A DNA stretch of 55,436 nt. Origin: Mesaphorura yosii. Lineage: Eukaryota; Arthropoda; Collembola; Poduromorpha; Tullbergiidae. The notes under the pieces were generated by a model. It did no database searches, was not told the DNA's origin, and saw only the letters and a list, made by a program, of their open reading frames with translations. The stretch is from assembly GCA_009869945.1 (NCBI GenBank), contig WIXG01000446.1, forward strand, positions 1 through 55,436, in the 5' to 3' direction. Shown piece by piece: positions 10,668 to 21,282 of this stretch. The position numbers and the translations under genes were made by a program. Numbering within the stretch: position 1 is the stretch's first letter; the number at the start of each line of letters is the position of its first letter.

Positions 10668-11445
10668 TCAGGCGATGGTGCACGGGGCACACGGCGGTGC
10701 TTGACGGAGTCGTTTCATGACACGGCCCTCCCCGAACTCCAGCTGCCGAGGTCCCCCCTCAGCTATCTTACTCGGGGTGGGATACTCAGAGACCTTTACC
10801 TCCAGGCAGAAACTGACTTGAAGCGCTTTTCCCTTCTTGGACATGTCATCTGGGGCCATGAGGATCGATGCTGCTGGCAACGCCCCTGCCGAGTCACAAT
10901 CGAGTCAGTGAGCATCCAGTCTGAAAGGAGTGGGGAGGACTCACGTGGATCATATTTGTGCAGAAGGGACTCGCTCTTGTCCCTTTCGTCCTTCAACTGT
11001 ACAAAATAGACTCGGGGAGAGTCCAGCTCCTCCTCAGCTGGCTCCACCACCACGTCGCCGCCTCCGTCTCCAAGTAATCTAGCAGCACTTGACCCTGCTC
11101 CTTCTTCCGCGGGATTAACCTCCAGCTGGGGGCTAGCAACAGAGTCCTCTTCCAGTGGCTGGCCAGGACCAGAATCTTGGAGCTTGTTCTTGGTGGTGTT
11201 CCCGGCATGGTTGGGTCTACCTCCGCCCGGAATCGGGACCGCAATCCCCCTCGCAGCTGCAGTTACCGTTGGTGCTCCTCCTTCAACCTGAGAAATCGAC
11301 TCACCCTCCACCACCGATCTGTTAAAGGGGATCGAGTGGAAGGGGATTAACTCAATTGGCTAAGACGCAGTGTGCAGGATCAGAAGTTGAACGATTAAGC
11401 AGATTCTTACTTGGGCGCTGCAGGAACGATCTCTGTTAAATCCAT
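10668..11445 (-). CDS. Unrecognised acidic protein, three exons
   Basis: The exons are 11445-11411, 11318-10945 and 10870-10668. Every junction uses GT-AG (AA|GTAAGA, CAC|GTGAGT), phases agree and the frame is intact for 203 residues. I do not recognise the family. The first two thirds are low in complexity, rich in Glu, Gly, Ala and Pro, with no signal peptide or membrane segment. A more ordered stretch (VYFVQLKDERDKSESLLHKYDP) precedes the last exon, which is basic and has KKGKALQVSF. Composition suggests an intracellular, largely disordered protein. No function can be assigned. The exon 3 acceptor has alternatives a few bases away. Confidence 0.5.
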
Positions 11446-11895
11446 CCTTATGATCAAGAAATTTGTTGACAATTTGACTGATGACCAGTCAGACCACGAA
11501 ATCCGGTGTTTGAGTGATAAGTGAAAGTGATCTGATAAATGAGTGCACTAATTAATAGTAAATAAGATTTGTCTAAACTATCGAGATTCGCCTATACTTT
11601 TAAAAGCACTACGTGCACTTAGAAAGCACAGGAGTACTTTTAGAAGCAGAAAAGCAGAGCGAGCAGAGAGGCGGAGTTCAAAGGCAAGGGAAAGAAAACT
11701 GCTGCCTCAGCAGCTGAGCAAACCGGTCCTGCCCAGACTCGCCTGAGTTAGAGAGGAGAAAGAAACTAGGAGACCACCTGCAAGCTCTTCTAACTGGCGT
11801 TATAGTTTACTTGCTTGCTGCCAACGTCTTGATTTTATTAAAACTCCAAGAATTCAATACACTTCACGTAATTTTACATGGATGGGTAATGATTA
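11446..11895. other. Intergenic stretch
   Basis: AT-rich upstream half with a run of related words (ACTTTTAAAAGCAC, ACTTAGAAAGCAC, ACTTTTAGAAGCAG) around 11596-11650. No gene seen. Confidence 0.4.
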
Positions 11896-11901
11896 TTTAT
11901 T
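11896..11901 (-). terminator. Polyadenylation signal of the prenyl-synthase-like gene
   Basis: AATAAA on the minus strand, about 50 bases after the stop codon. Confidence 0.7.
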
Positions 11902-11952
11902 CAGCTGAATTGTTGCCCTTTCATCAGCAGTCGTGACATCGCGTCCTTGCGT

Positions 11953-13044
11953 CTACTTCTTGACCTCGCCCTTCTTTTTTGCCGCCGTCGCCTGCTCGTT
12001 GGTCAGTGCCTTCTGTTGTCCTCCACCTTCGTTCTTGTACTTCATGACCTCAAAGTACTTCAAGCCATACTCTAGCACACGGAGTTTAGCATCGAATATT
12101 TCCGGCGGTCCACCACCTCTCAACTGTGACATTTTCATGCTCATTAACTCATACTTCAAGCTCTGCACGCCTTCCTCGCGCTTCTTCAAGTACGAGTCGT
12201 AGATTTTGTGCTTTTCGAGCAACTCAATAGTCTCCTCTTTAGTTTTGGGGTAGACGAATTTGTCGCCCATGGCTCTGCACAGCAGCTCGATCAAAATGGT
12301 CCAGTTCTGTGCTTCGATGTCCTTATTGGCTTCAGTGTGGAAATCTGTATTGAGGAAATGACGGGAAATAAAGGAAATTACAAATTATTTGCAAGTGCCA
12401 GAAACATTGTGCGTGTGTACCTTACCAATGAATTCTGTCTCAGCCTGGAGCAGGAACCCGAACTCAAGCAAATTGTCGTCTTCAAGAAGTCTCAGCACCT
12501 TCTGCAGGTCGTCAGTCTTCTCGAGTGCAAAAAGTGCGACCGGGAAACTTGCCACATAGCATGCGACGTTTCGCTTCAGAATTTCACGATAGTTTCGGTT
12601 CGGTTTCTTCTTTTCGTCCTCAAAATGCTTCTGGAGGTCTTCAAAACTTTTGACTTCATTCGCGTCGTAGTCCATGGAACGCGTGCCCAACTCGTTGTAC
12701 ACTTGAATGTACCTGAATGCCAATTCATCAGGGGCCACGTTCTCCGAAATTAGTTTGTAGATGTAATGAGAGAGCCCAAGCGCCCAAAGCCCTACCTCAC
12801 GCGCAGTGTGCTCCAAGTGAATGGCCTTGAGCCCGCAACGAATTTCGACCCCGTGTGTCATGTCGTCGAGCATTATCGAAGATAGTTGCAGCAGTTGCAG
12901 TATGGTCGTGACGAGCTTGTACATCTTATCATGAACTTTGTCCTTGGAGATGAGCTGATAAAGTTCCAGGTGCAGATCCTTTCCAAGGGTCGGATAATAT
13001 TTTAAGGGGATTTCCAACCATGACGGGACATTTTCCAACTCCAT
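11953..13044 (-). CDS. Degenerate isoprenyl diphosphate synthase-like protein (GGPPS type)
   Basis: There are two exons, 13044-12426 and 12344-11953; 336 residues. The order of landmarks follows geranylgeranyl/farnesyl diphosphate synthases: an N-terminal LGKDLH (20-25) where LPGKxxR is usual, the helix with SSIMLDDMTHGVEIRCG (55-71) where LLIDDIxDxxxxRRG is usual, and QAETEFID (200-207) where QxRDDYxD is usual. Both metal-binding aspartate clusters are damaged: the first keeps two Asp but lacks the third, and the second has lost both leading Asp. Normal prenyl chain elongation is therefore unlikely. The protein may be a terpene-synthase-like or non-catalytic paralogue. The C-terminus ends in an unusual Gly/Gln/Lys-rich tail. 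Structure is intact (TATA box, splice sites, poly(A) signal), so it is not an obvious pseudogene. Family assignment rests on pattern, not on a search. Confidence 0.62.
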
Positions 13045-13128
13045 GCTTGATTATGCAAATTGGGCCACTGCTCAAACGGAAGATTTTACTGCAGGAAGTT
13101 TAAATGAAATCAAAACTTATGAAGATGC

Positions 13129-13135
13129 TTTTATA
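13129..13135 (-). promoter_or_regulatory. TATA box of the prenyl-synthase-like gene
   Basis: TATAAAA on the minus strand, 85 bases upstream of the ATG at 13044, implying a leader of about 60 bases. Confidence 0.65.
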
Positions 13136-13259
13136 AGACCCACAGAACCATTCCACACAGTGCCTAAGAAGTCATGGTGGCCATTGCCAGTAAAGTGGTA
13201 CGATTCAAATATCTGCAAGCTGATTCGCCATGAACAGTTGCGTGAGGAGATAGCGTAAC

Positions 13260-14388
13260 CTGATCATACGAGCAGGAAGTTCATATTTTCTTAAGGTATG
13301 CTGAAAACTGCTAACGCTTTTACGTGCAAAATCTGAGCAGAAGTGCTGGTATGAAGTCCACGAATTTCCGCGAGCGATTACTCCATGAGGAAAATTTACT
13401 GGCAGCGATGCTAAAGAGCACAACAGGTATCTTCATTAAAAGATTTAATTTAAGGAAAAGCATGGCTGCCTTGACTTGATTAGTAATGAGACTCATGACG
13501 CAATCTTTGTAGGGAAAAATTTGAGCAGAGAAAAATTATAATTTGATACTTTTCTCACATTGTGCTGGGCTGTACAGTAAAAATGTGCACTAAACATCGT
13601 GTTTGTAAAGCACAATGTTAATGGGTATGAATTTAAGCATCAGTCAAACAAGCCTAACTAGCAGTCTTCAGAATAAGTCTTTTTATCAGTCAAAGCAGAA
13701 CATTTCGAACAAATTCAATCAGCAGTCAAAAAATTTATTCAAATTTAAAGTCAGGAAATTCAATTGTCAGTCAAAAAATTTTGGATACCGTCCTTCAACA
13801 TACCAATAATTGCGACTTTTTGTTCCGTCAACAGACCACATTTTCTTGCCCCAGTGTGGTGAAAATCTGCTTTCATGAATTCTTACGCCGCCTGTACGCT
13901 AGGGAATGTTTGTTGCAATTTCCAAATCACACGCGCTGAGACAGAGCGCGTCTTAGAGGTTGTTGGTCTCTCACTGTCAGTCTTCTCGGACTCGTTTTCC
14001 GAGTTGAAACTGATTTGGCTCAATGTAACAGCCATTTCAGAATGATGTTAAATGGTCAGACAGAAAGGTGATACTGTCATTACAAAAAGATTTAATTGAC
14101 TGATAAAAAGATTATCATTCAGCGTTGAAACGGACTAATATTTAGCTTCAAAAATGACTGATAATAGATTTATTTGAATGGTGCAAAATATATATCCCAA
14201 TGTTAATTAACAGATTTTTATCCTTAAATTGTTTACAAGAACGGGCAGAGGGCAGGAAATATTTGTATTAACTCATCCAGACAGTTGCCGATTCATCAGT
14301 CTTGATACAAAGTGTGGCATCAATCGACAGTATTTTCTTATTTTCAGACTTACTTACTCAGTTCGTGTTACTCGTCGGAATTTTCGGT
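13260..14388. other. AT-rich intergenic region before the P450 gene
   Basis: No gene recognised. It holds several CAGTCAAA words between 13641 and 13781, including a 14-mer repeated exactly at 13723 and 13768. An acceptor-like TTTTCAG at 14341-14347 suggests the P450 has a 5' leader exon somewhere here. Confidence 0.5.
13641..13781. repeat. Interspersed CAGTCAAA repeats
   Basis: CAGTCAAA occurs at about 13641, 13687, 13723 and 13768, with CAGTCAAAAAATTT exact at 13723-13736 and 13768-13781. Confidence 0.6.
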
Positions 14389-16569
14389 ATGCTTGCCCAA
14401 CCATTTTTGCTCTGTGGGGTCGGAATTTTGTTATTTGGCTTGCTGTTAATGCACTTCCTTTCAAGACCACTGAAGTTTCCACCAGGTAGGCGTGCTATTT
14501 GCAAAATTATCGTCATTTTGACCTTGATTATGGTCCAAAACAAGGTCTTTCAATCTATTAATAGCAGTAGTCCTAAGCAATCTTCGTCCAAAGTATAAAT
14601 CTCAACTGCAATGCGCATGGAAATTGTGATTTTTAATACAGGTCCTCCGCGTTTGCCAATTGTTGGTTCCATTCCGTTTATAAATCTTCCCGTTCAGGAA
14701 GGTTTCCTCCAACTGTTCAAGAAATATGGACCGATGTTTAGTGTCTACTTCGGCAATTATCCGTAATTCCGTCTGTAATTTCTTCAGTCATTACACCTGG
14801 AGTTTAACTTGTTTGCACTCTTTTCTCAGTGTGGTGGTCCTTTGCGATCTGGTCCTCATACGAGAAGCGTTTAAGAATGAGAAATTTTGTGGACGCCCGA
14901 GTCTCCGCCCCGTGCGCGATTTATCTTATTTAAACGACGTGACGCCTTTAGGTAACCTACTAATTGGATTTATGAGCACATGTCTAAAACTATGAGTTGA
15001 CCTTGTACTTGGCTTTTGCTTTTATAAGGTGTCGGGTTCAACGTGGGTAAGCATTGGTCAGAGCAACGGAGATTCGCGTTGAAGGCACTCAGAGATTTCG
15101 GATTCTGTAAGAGCTCAATGGAAGATATAATAATGGAAGAAATCCACGAGCTCATGCAAGGTTTCAAGTAAGGCTCGATTTTGGAATGAAACATGCATCT
15201 GTAAAAACGTAAAGACCTCAGTACTTGAGTAAAATTTTAACATTAACAGGAAAGAAGCTGGCCAAGCTGTTGAGATTTGTAAGAGATTCAATATTGCGAC
15301 CTTGAATACTCTACTGCACATTATTACTGGTGTCAGATACTCTCACGATGATCCCAAACTGAAGAAGATACTGTTGACCTTCTTGGAGTAAGTGTGCTGT
15401 GTGAGAGTATTCCACGAATCGCCTCACCATGCATGCGATTTGTAAATCATTGCAGAATTCTTGAAAAGGACAAATCTCACGGCGCTTTCTATTTCATGCC
15501 CTGGCTCACGAAAATCGCCCCGATACTGTCTGGCTACAAAAAGTCGATAGCTAAGGCAGTTGCGTTTCAGAACTTCATCCAGGATGAAATCGAAGAACAT
15601 AAGAGAACTTGGAACTACGAAAAACCGAGGGACTTCATCGATGCGTATCTGAACCAAATACAAGACACGAAGGATTGGAGCTCCAGCTTCTACAAAGATA
15701 TCGGAGGTAAGCGTAGTACAGAATAGGTTGTGATTCCCTCTGCATTGATTCCTGCGGTTGCGGTCCACAGAAAAATCTTTGGCGACTACAATTATGGACT
15801 TCCTTGGAGCCGGTGGGGACACAACGGCTACTACTTTGAGTTGGGGAATTCTTTACGCTGTGCTGAATCCCGAGGTTCAGAAGAAAGTTCAGGATGAAAT
15901 CGATGCAGTAGTGGGAGCGTCCAGACTCCCGGCTTTGTCAGATCGTCCAAAGTTGGTTCACTACTTCGTTACTTGAGCCCAGGTAGCCGAATTTTAATTA
16001 TGCTTTCAAATATTGTTACAGCCTGGATTTCATGGAAGCCTTCATTTGCGAGACACTTCGAATGAGTTCAATTACTCCGATTGGAATATTTCATAACACA
16101 ACTGAAACGTCAGAACTGTACGGATTCACCATTCCGAAAGACACCGTCATAATTTCAAATCTTTGGCAAATTCATCATGACCACAGATACTGGCGAGATC
16201 CCAACGTATTTCGACCCGACAGATTTATCAACGCGGAATGTAAATTCGTCAAACCGGAGACAGTGATTCCGTTCTCAATGGGCAAGTCAAATAGTTCCAT
16301 GCACTCGTATGAATTGGTTTTCGTCTTAAGGTATTTTAATTTTAGGTAAACGGGTTTGTCCTGGAGAAGCCTTAGCTCGAGATCAGTTGTTCCTTTTCTT
16401 CGGTGCTATCTTTCAGCAGTTCCGTATTGACGTGGATCCGAACCAACCACCGAACGCAGCAATGGAGCCCAATCATGGAATCGTTTCAAAACCAAAGCCG
16501 TTCAAGGTTTTACTTCAACTGAGAAATATAGCTGACTTCGAAACAGTTGGAAATGGGCTGTTCCAGTGA
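14389..16569 (+). CDS. Cytochrome P450, CYP2 clan
   Basis: There are nine exons: 14389-14485, 14642-14762, 14830-14951, 15029-15167, 15250-15387, 15456-15706, 15771-15951, 16022-16281 and 16346-16569; all phases agree over 510 residues. Motifs in order are an N-terminal membrane anchor, the proline hinge PPGPPRLPIVGSIP, the C-helix WSEQRR, the I-helix GAGGDTT (about 302-308), the K-helix ETLR (about 360-363), the PERF-like FRPDRF and the heme loop FSMGKRVCPG with Cys441. All key residues are present, so a functional ER monooxygenase is expected. The CYP2 clan includes insect CYP15, CYP18 and Halloween enzymes, but the substrate cannot be told from sequence. The last intron uses a GC donor (G|GCAAGT); reading through the nearby GT would create a stop. 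Third codon positions are more AT-rich than in the flanking housekeeping genes. AATAAA follows at 16593. Confidence 0.93.
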
Positions 16570-16592
16570 ATATTTTGCATGGAAAGTTTACG

Positions 16593-16598
16593 AATAAA
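16593..16598 (+). terminator. Polyadenylation signal of the P450 gene
   Basis: AATAAA 24 bases after the P450 stop codon. Confidence 0.75.
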
Positions 16599-17029
16599 TT
16601 CTTTGAGCATTCTTTCGTCGTCCTATATTAGGTGGATTAAATGCCGACAAGTAAGCTGGACTTAAACTGAATTGAACTCGAGACATACTTTTATGATATG
16701 GTTAGGTTAGGTGGTTCAATCTTCGAAGGTGTCCCACAAAAGCGTACGTATTTAGCTGTATTCTCGCTTGAGGTTTATTTTCTGTCAAGACGTAGGCAGC
16801 AAGCTAGTCAATAAGGATCCTTAGGTTTCCCAGCTTTTCCACCACCACCCGTTGTATCATTTCACAACACTGTAAGGCAGATGAATATAATTGTTTCCTG
16901 GTAACTACCTTTTGCAGTAGTTTTATTTGTCCCGCAATCACCCGCTGTGTCATTGCACAAAACTTCAAGTGAAAAGGAAGATTTACATATCAAACACCTC
17001 CTTGTACACAACATTCAAGGTGAAGACTT

Positions 17030-19880
17030 TGTTTGACCCTTAGTTTGTCCTGTTTTGAAGTGTTCAGTACTTTTATTTTAATTCCTGCTCTAGTTCTTGC
17101 CATGCTAAGAGCCACATATAATTGGCCATGCGAAATTGCCTACGGCAGAGCACGAAAGGAAAGTCGCCATCCTGTGATTCCAAGATAATTCTTGGCATAA
17201 AAACTAACTGATCACGAGATTTCCCGGTCAGTACTTTCAGTAGTAGTACATTTCCATGACTATAAACCTTGTTCCATTACAAAGCCTTCCGCCTTATTGA
17301 AATTCCTCAGGAGCATAATTATTGCGCCTTTTTTCAAGACCAATTTATGTTAGAGGGACCTGCTGCTATTAATGTGAGGACATATTCTATTTGATCATTT
17401 TCAATCTCAACATCTTGCTAAAATCATTGTTTTGTCCTCGAAAGGAATGTCACAACTGGTGAGGTCACGCAGCTTGTGATCGGCTGACTTGCCTTCACCT
17501 GTTAACTTGTGACATACAGTTTCGTAGGTGAAAGTTTTTTCACTACTACCAGGCCCATCCAAGTAGAAGTATCTTTCGTTGGGTGTTTGATCATTGACAG
17601 CACGAAGAATTCTGTCATATGCAGCCTTTTGGGCAGGGTTACGTTCAAGAAGAGCTTCCATTCGCTTACCTTCTTCACGATCCTGGCTGATGTTTATCAG
17701 CTGTTGTATATTTAGATTTGGCAGACTCGCCTTAATTTCAGGAAGATTAAAGATGCTAGTGTTTTTTCTATTTAAATCAAGAATTCCCCGAAAATTCCCT
17801 CATGTATTTCTGAGCTCATCTGTGGCAATTTGTGCTTAAAATCTTCGGTGAGGTTAGCTTTATGTGCCATCATTATTGGGATCTGCTGGGAAACCATACA
17901 GGCAAATGTAAGCAATGAATTCTCTCATCTGGTGAGGCATTTGATAGGTGGCAGTCTGTGTTAAGGCAACTCAGTATCATCTTCCAAGAGATGGCGTTTG
18001 ATTGCTGCCTCTCTGAAAGTAGCACATATTTCACCATCGACAGTTCGAATTTCCTCGTATGAAGTTGCTTCTCGGACATAATAGCAGCCGCAGTTAGTAC
18101 AATTCTCCCTGTAGAATCGAGATGGAGTAAATTCTGCCTATGACAGTGTTCTTCCCACGTTTTGCACTCTCGCTCTTTGTGACAGAATAGTGCTCTGGTA
18201 TTTCCGAATACAAATATTGCCTGGAATGTTCACTTTGTCTGTTCAATTTGAACCATGCAGTTAATGTGGCATCACGATCTTGTGCATCAATCAGCGCATC
18301 AAGCTCTTCTCCCTCCTCGAAGAGTACATGTTGTTCACTCGGGAGGTGGAGGGCGAGTCTGATGATACTGTGTGACATTTCATGCATTTTAAATCCGTTG
18401 ATTCGCCACATAGCCTCAGGCGCACTTACGTACCTTGTATCAACAAAAGATTAAACTTCACCATAGTTGATCACATGCACGTTTCCAGCAGCTTGTCCTA
18501 GTTTCTCAGTCACTTTGACATTTGCCTTATCCTATCCTTTGTAACCATATTTGAAAAGGTACTAGACACTTTTAATGCAGGCACAAACTTCAACGTTCAA
18601 ATGGCAGTTGTATTTGAGCAAAAGGTGTAGGCTGTAAGGCACTACCCAGGAGTTATTTACGGAAACTCCTGCTCGTTGGACGTGATAAGACTTGCCGTTG
18701 TTTCGACGCTTGTATATGTGGTACCCATTGACTTCAGCATTGATGACTTCTGCAAATTGCTTAGGAAATTTTTTGGTACATTGACCATCATGCATTCAAG
18801 GACTGTTTGAGTTGATGGCACCGCATGGTCCATGGATCATTGCTTCATAACCAGCTTGTGCAAGCGCGGATGGATTGCTGGGTCAGGAATTTCTGCACTG
18901 ACCATTTTGTCAACTAAATCCACACTGGTGGTTTGTCATCTTTTGCAAGAATGATCAAGATATGACCATGTGGAAGACCACATGTTTGGAACTCAATGAC
19001 GTACACTTTGGCTACACATACTCCAAGCACATTACATTTGGTGACATCACTCAGGAATGCTTTGAGTTTTAGACTGAACACACGTGTTACCAAGTCAGGA
19101 CGGTCTTCTGGACCGCGATTGGGGAGCAGATTTTGCATGATTACTTCCCATGGTGGGTTGCAAGCCATAGTCATGAATACGTCAGGTTTGCCATGTCTTG
19201 TGACAATGACCATTGTATCCTGATAGTTTTGATTCATGTTTCTCGGACTGCCTTGGAATGTGGGAGGTAGTACAATAGCATTGCATACAATAGCATACAA
19301 TAACATTTACAATTCTGGCACTATCTCCATGAAGATCACCGTTTAAGTAGGCGTTAAGTCCCTTTTAATTTTCTACTCTTAACTTTTTCTGATTCAGTTG
19401 TACGAAATTCAGCCTATTCGCTCCAGTTTTAACGTACGAATCAACACAGTATTGTTGAGTAAGTTTTCCTACATTCCAGATCGGATTAAAGTCATCTCTT
19501 ATTGCCATCCTATATGCATAGTATTCCAGTTGTGTCATATTTCCTCGGGCTATCTTAGCTCTAGCAGCATTGTACCGTCGCATAGGACCAGTACTGCAGT
19601 AGGAACGCGATTTGAATGCAAATACCAACAATTAGACACAGCAATACGATAACCCAATCGATTCGGCAAAACCACAATGAATGGTACACCGATTTGAGTT
19701 CCTCATTGCCAACGCTGCGTTGTACCATCTTCGTGGTTTTCTATCTCTCCATGTGTCGTTTTCAGTCAACTTCGGCAAAATTACTTCGTTCATCGCGTGA
19801 TATGACGAATGACGATGATGAGAAACATCTGCAATGCGACTGTGGTGATTTGCTGGTATAGCATGGTGCAAATGAGAATA
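17030..19880 (-). mobile_element. Decayed Helitron (Rep/helicase) element
   Basis: Fragments on the minus strand appear in the order expected for a Helitron Rep-helicase protein but in shifted frames with stops. 19871-19365 carries N-terminal pieces (RWYNAALAM, LTQQYCVDSYVK). 19306-18914 carries the Rep region, with GLPHGHILI as the HUH metal motif. 18795-18562 reads MHDGQCTKKFPK...NGYHIYKRRN...VVPYSLHLLLKYNCHLNVE, and 18411-18094 is the WRINGFKMHEMSHSI region. 17661-17407 is the helicase start, with Walker A mutated to DGPGSSEKT, and 17400-17050 the helicase end, with AISHGQLYVALSMART. Helitrons replicate by rolling circle. This copy is dead: multiple stops and frameshifts, and a damaged P-loop. 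I did not find the 5'-TC or 3'-CTRR hairpin ends with confidence. Confidence 0.9.
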
Positions 19881-20005
19881 AGAAGAGTATGTAAGAAATG
19901 CTGTCCGATTACAACCAATTTATTACCAATTCAAAGAAATCAATCAAATCTTAATTTTACTATCGGCCAAGCCATCCTCCAGGCAAGACGGTATCATTGA
20001 GTGTA

Positions 20006-21153
20006 CTAGTAGTTGCAGACCAAGTATCCGACGTCATTTTGTCCGGCAGCTGGCTGTTGTTGTTGCTGACTTTTTGAAACATCCTCCTCCCTGACTCCTT
20101 CCAAGATGTGAAAGTATGCGAATGGACACAGACAAGCTAGCAGACTAAAGTAGTTCATCTGAATCAATGAAGTCGTTGCGCGATAACGCATGAAGGGAGC
20201 TTCTTGTCTTCCATGTCCGACCTGAAAGACAAGGGAGAATGAGCTGGTTAGCAAACTGACGACTTCACGCTTTGAATTTTGACTCAAATCTTACTTACCC
20301 AAATGGTCAAAGCATGTCATTGAATCCAGAATCGTTTAAACTCAACTTCACTTGTTGGACCCATAGCTTCTTCGACGGCACAGACCTCGCCTAAGTTCCA
20401 CCAGATTCCAGAACGTTTAGTACCCCAGGACCGAGAATTACGTGTACGATTGGATTACGTGACCATTTGGGTTCCGGAGTGAGAAGCACGTATGCGTCCC
20501 TGTCGCAACTGACCTTTAATTATTAATGAAGAATGGGATCGAGTCTGTTTTAACAGTAAGAAAACTTAGACAAGCGTTTTAATTGGTGGCTCAATCTTTG
20601 CACGTACCTCAAAGTTCAGACGTCCAGAATTGATGGCAATCTCCTTGTACTCTTTGCTATCCGCCGTAGTAAACTTGGGTGCACCTTGAACAATCCAATC
20701 CCCAGAACACCCGACAGTACGAACTCCGACGCTGCTAAACTGTGACTCTGCTGGCCCATCGAAAGTAACGAACGGTTGCTTGAAGTCAAGATTGTAAACC
20801 ATGACACGTCCCTTGTGCCAACGAATTGCAAATGTCTTGAAATGAGTCGCAGACAAGCAAGAGTCCTTCTCGATGAGTACTTTTGCATGAACTCCATCAT
20901 CTTTCGCCAATCCAACTGACACGGTCGAGTTTTTGTCGCTTCCGAGAACAATTTCCACTTTAATGTCAGACGCGTCCGATAATTTGCTTCTATCAAATAG
21001 CAGAATGCTAGCGTCAGTGCTAGTCTTCACGGAAATGGTAATCTCATTATGTGACTTGAGCGGGAGCCTGTAGAACTCCGAAGTTGGATTGTTGATCTCG
21101 GGTGTAACTTCGGCGTTGACAGTTCCGTTGTATGGGGATACTTTGTCAGACAT
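20006..21153 (-). pseudogene. Farnesoic-acid-O-methyltransferase-type domain protein, middle exon broken
   Basis: Exon 1 (21153-20608, 182 residues) has the pattern of the Methyltransf_FA domain found in arthropod FAMeT proteins: an ISVKTSTDASILLF strand, IVLGSDKNS and FAIRWHKGRVMVYN. Exon 2 (20513-20299) encodes a second, similar unit (DAYVLLTPEP ... RFWIQ) but has a one-base frameshift near 20427-20430 and TGA at 20319-20317 where a conserved Trp codon is expected. Exon 3 (20221-20006) continues with VGHGRQEAPFM and a glutamine run. Exons 1 and 3 both meet in phase 0, so skipping exon 2 gives an intact 253-residue product. Despite the name, catalysis by this domain is disputed; juvenoid methylation is generally credited to JHAMT. 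Whether the gene is dying, alternatively spliced or affected by assembly errors cannot be decided here. Confidence 0.6.
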
Positions 21154-21282
21154 GGTGCTGCGTGGTTTTGGTAGGCTTGTGTTAAATCAGGCAGACGTGT
21201 AATGCAGAAACTGAAAGGGCCTCGACAAAGTCAGTCGGTCAGTTGTATTGAAAGTAATTGATTGTCATGTAGCCGTTCTGCA

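Noticed and set aside
13043..13258. Plus-strand 71-residue frame divergent from the prenyl-synthase-like gene
   Set aside because: It covers that gene's TATA box and leader, and I see no promoter, splice or poly(A) evidence for it on the plus strand.
15952..15977. Stop codon in the P450 between I-helix and K-helix
   Set aside because: Splicing at CCAAA|GTTGGT to 16022 removes it and restores the conserved spacing before ETLR.
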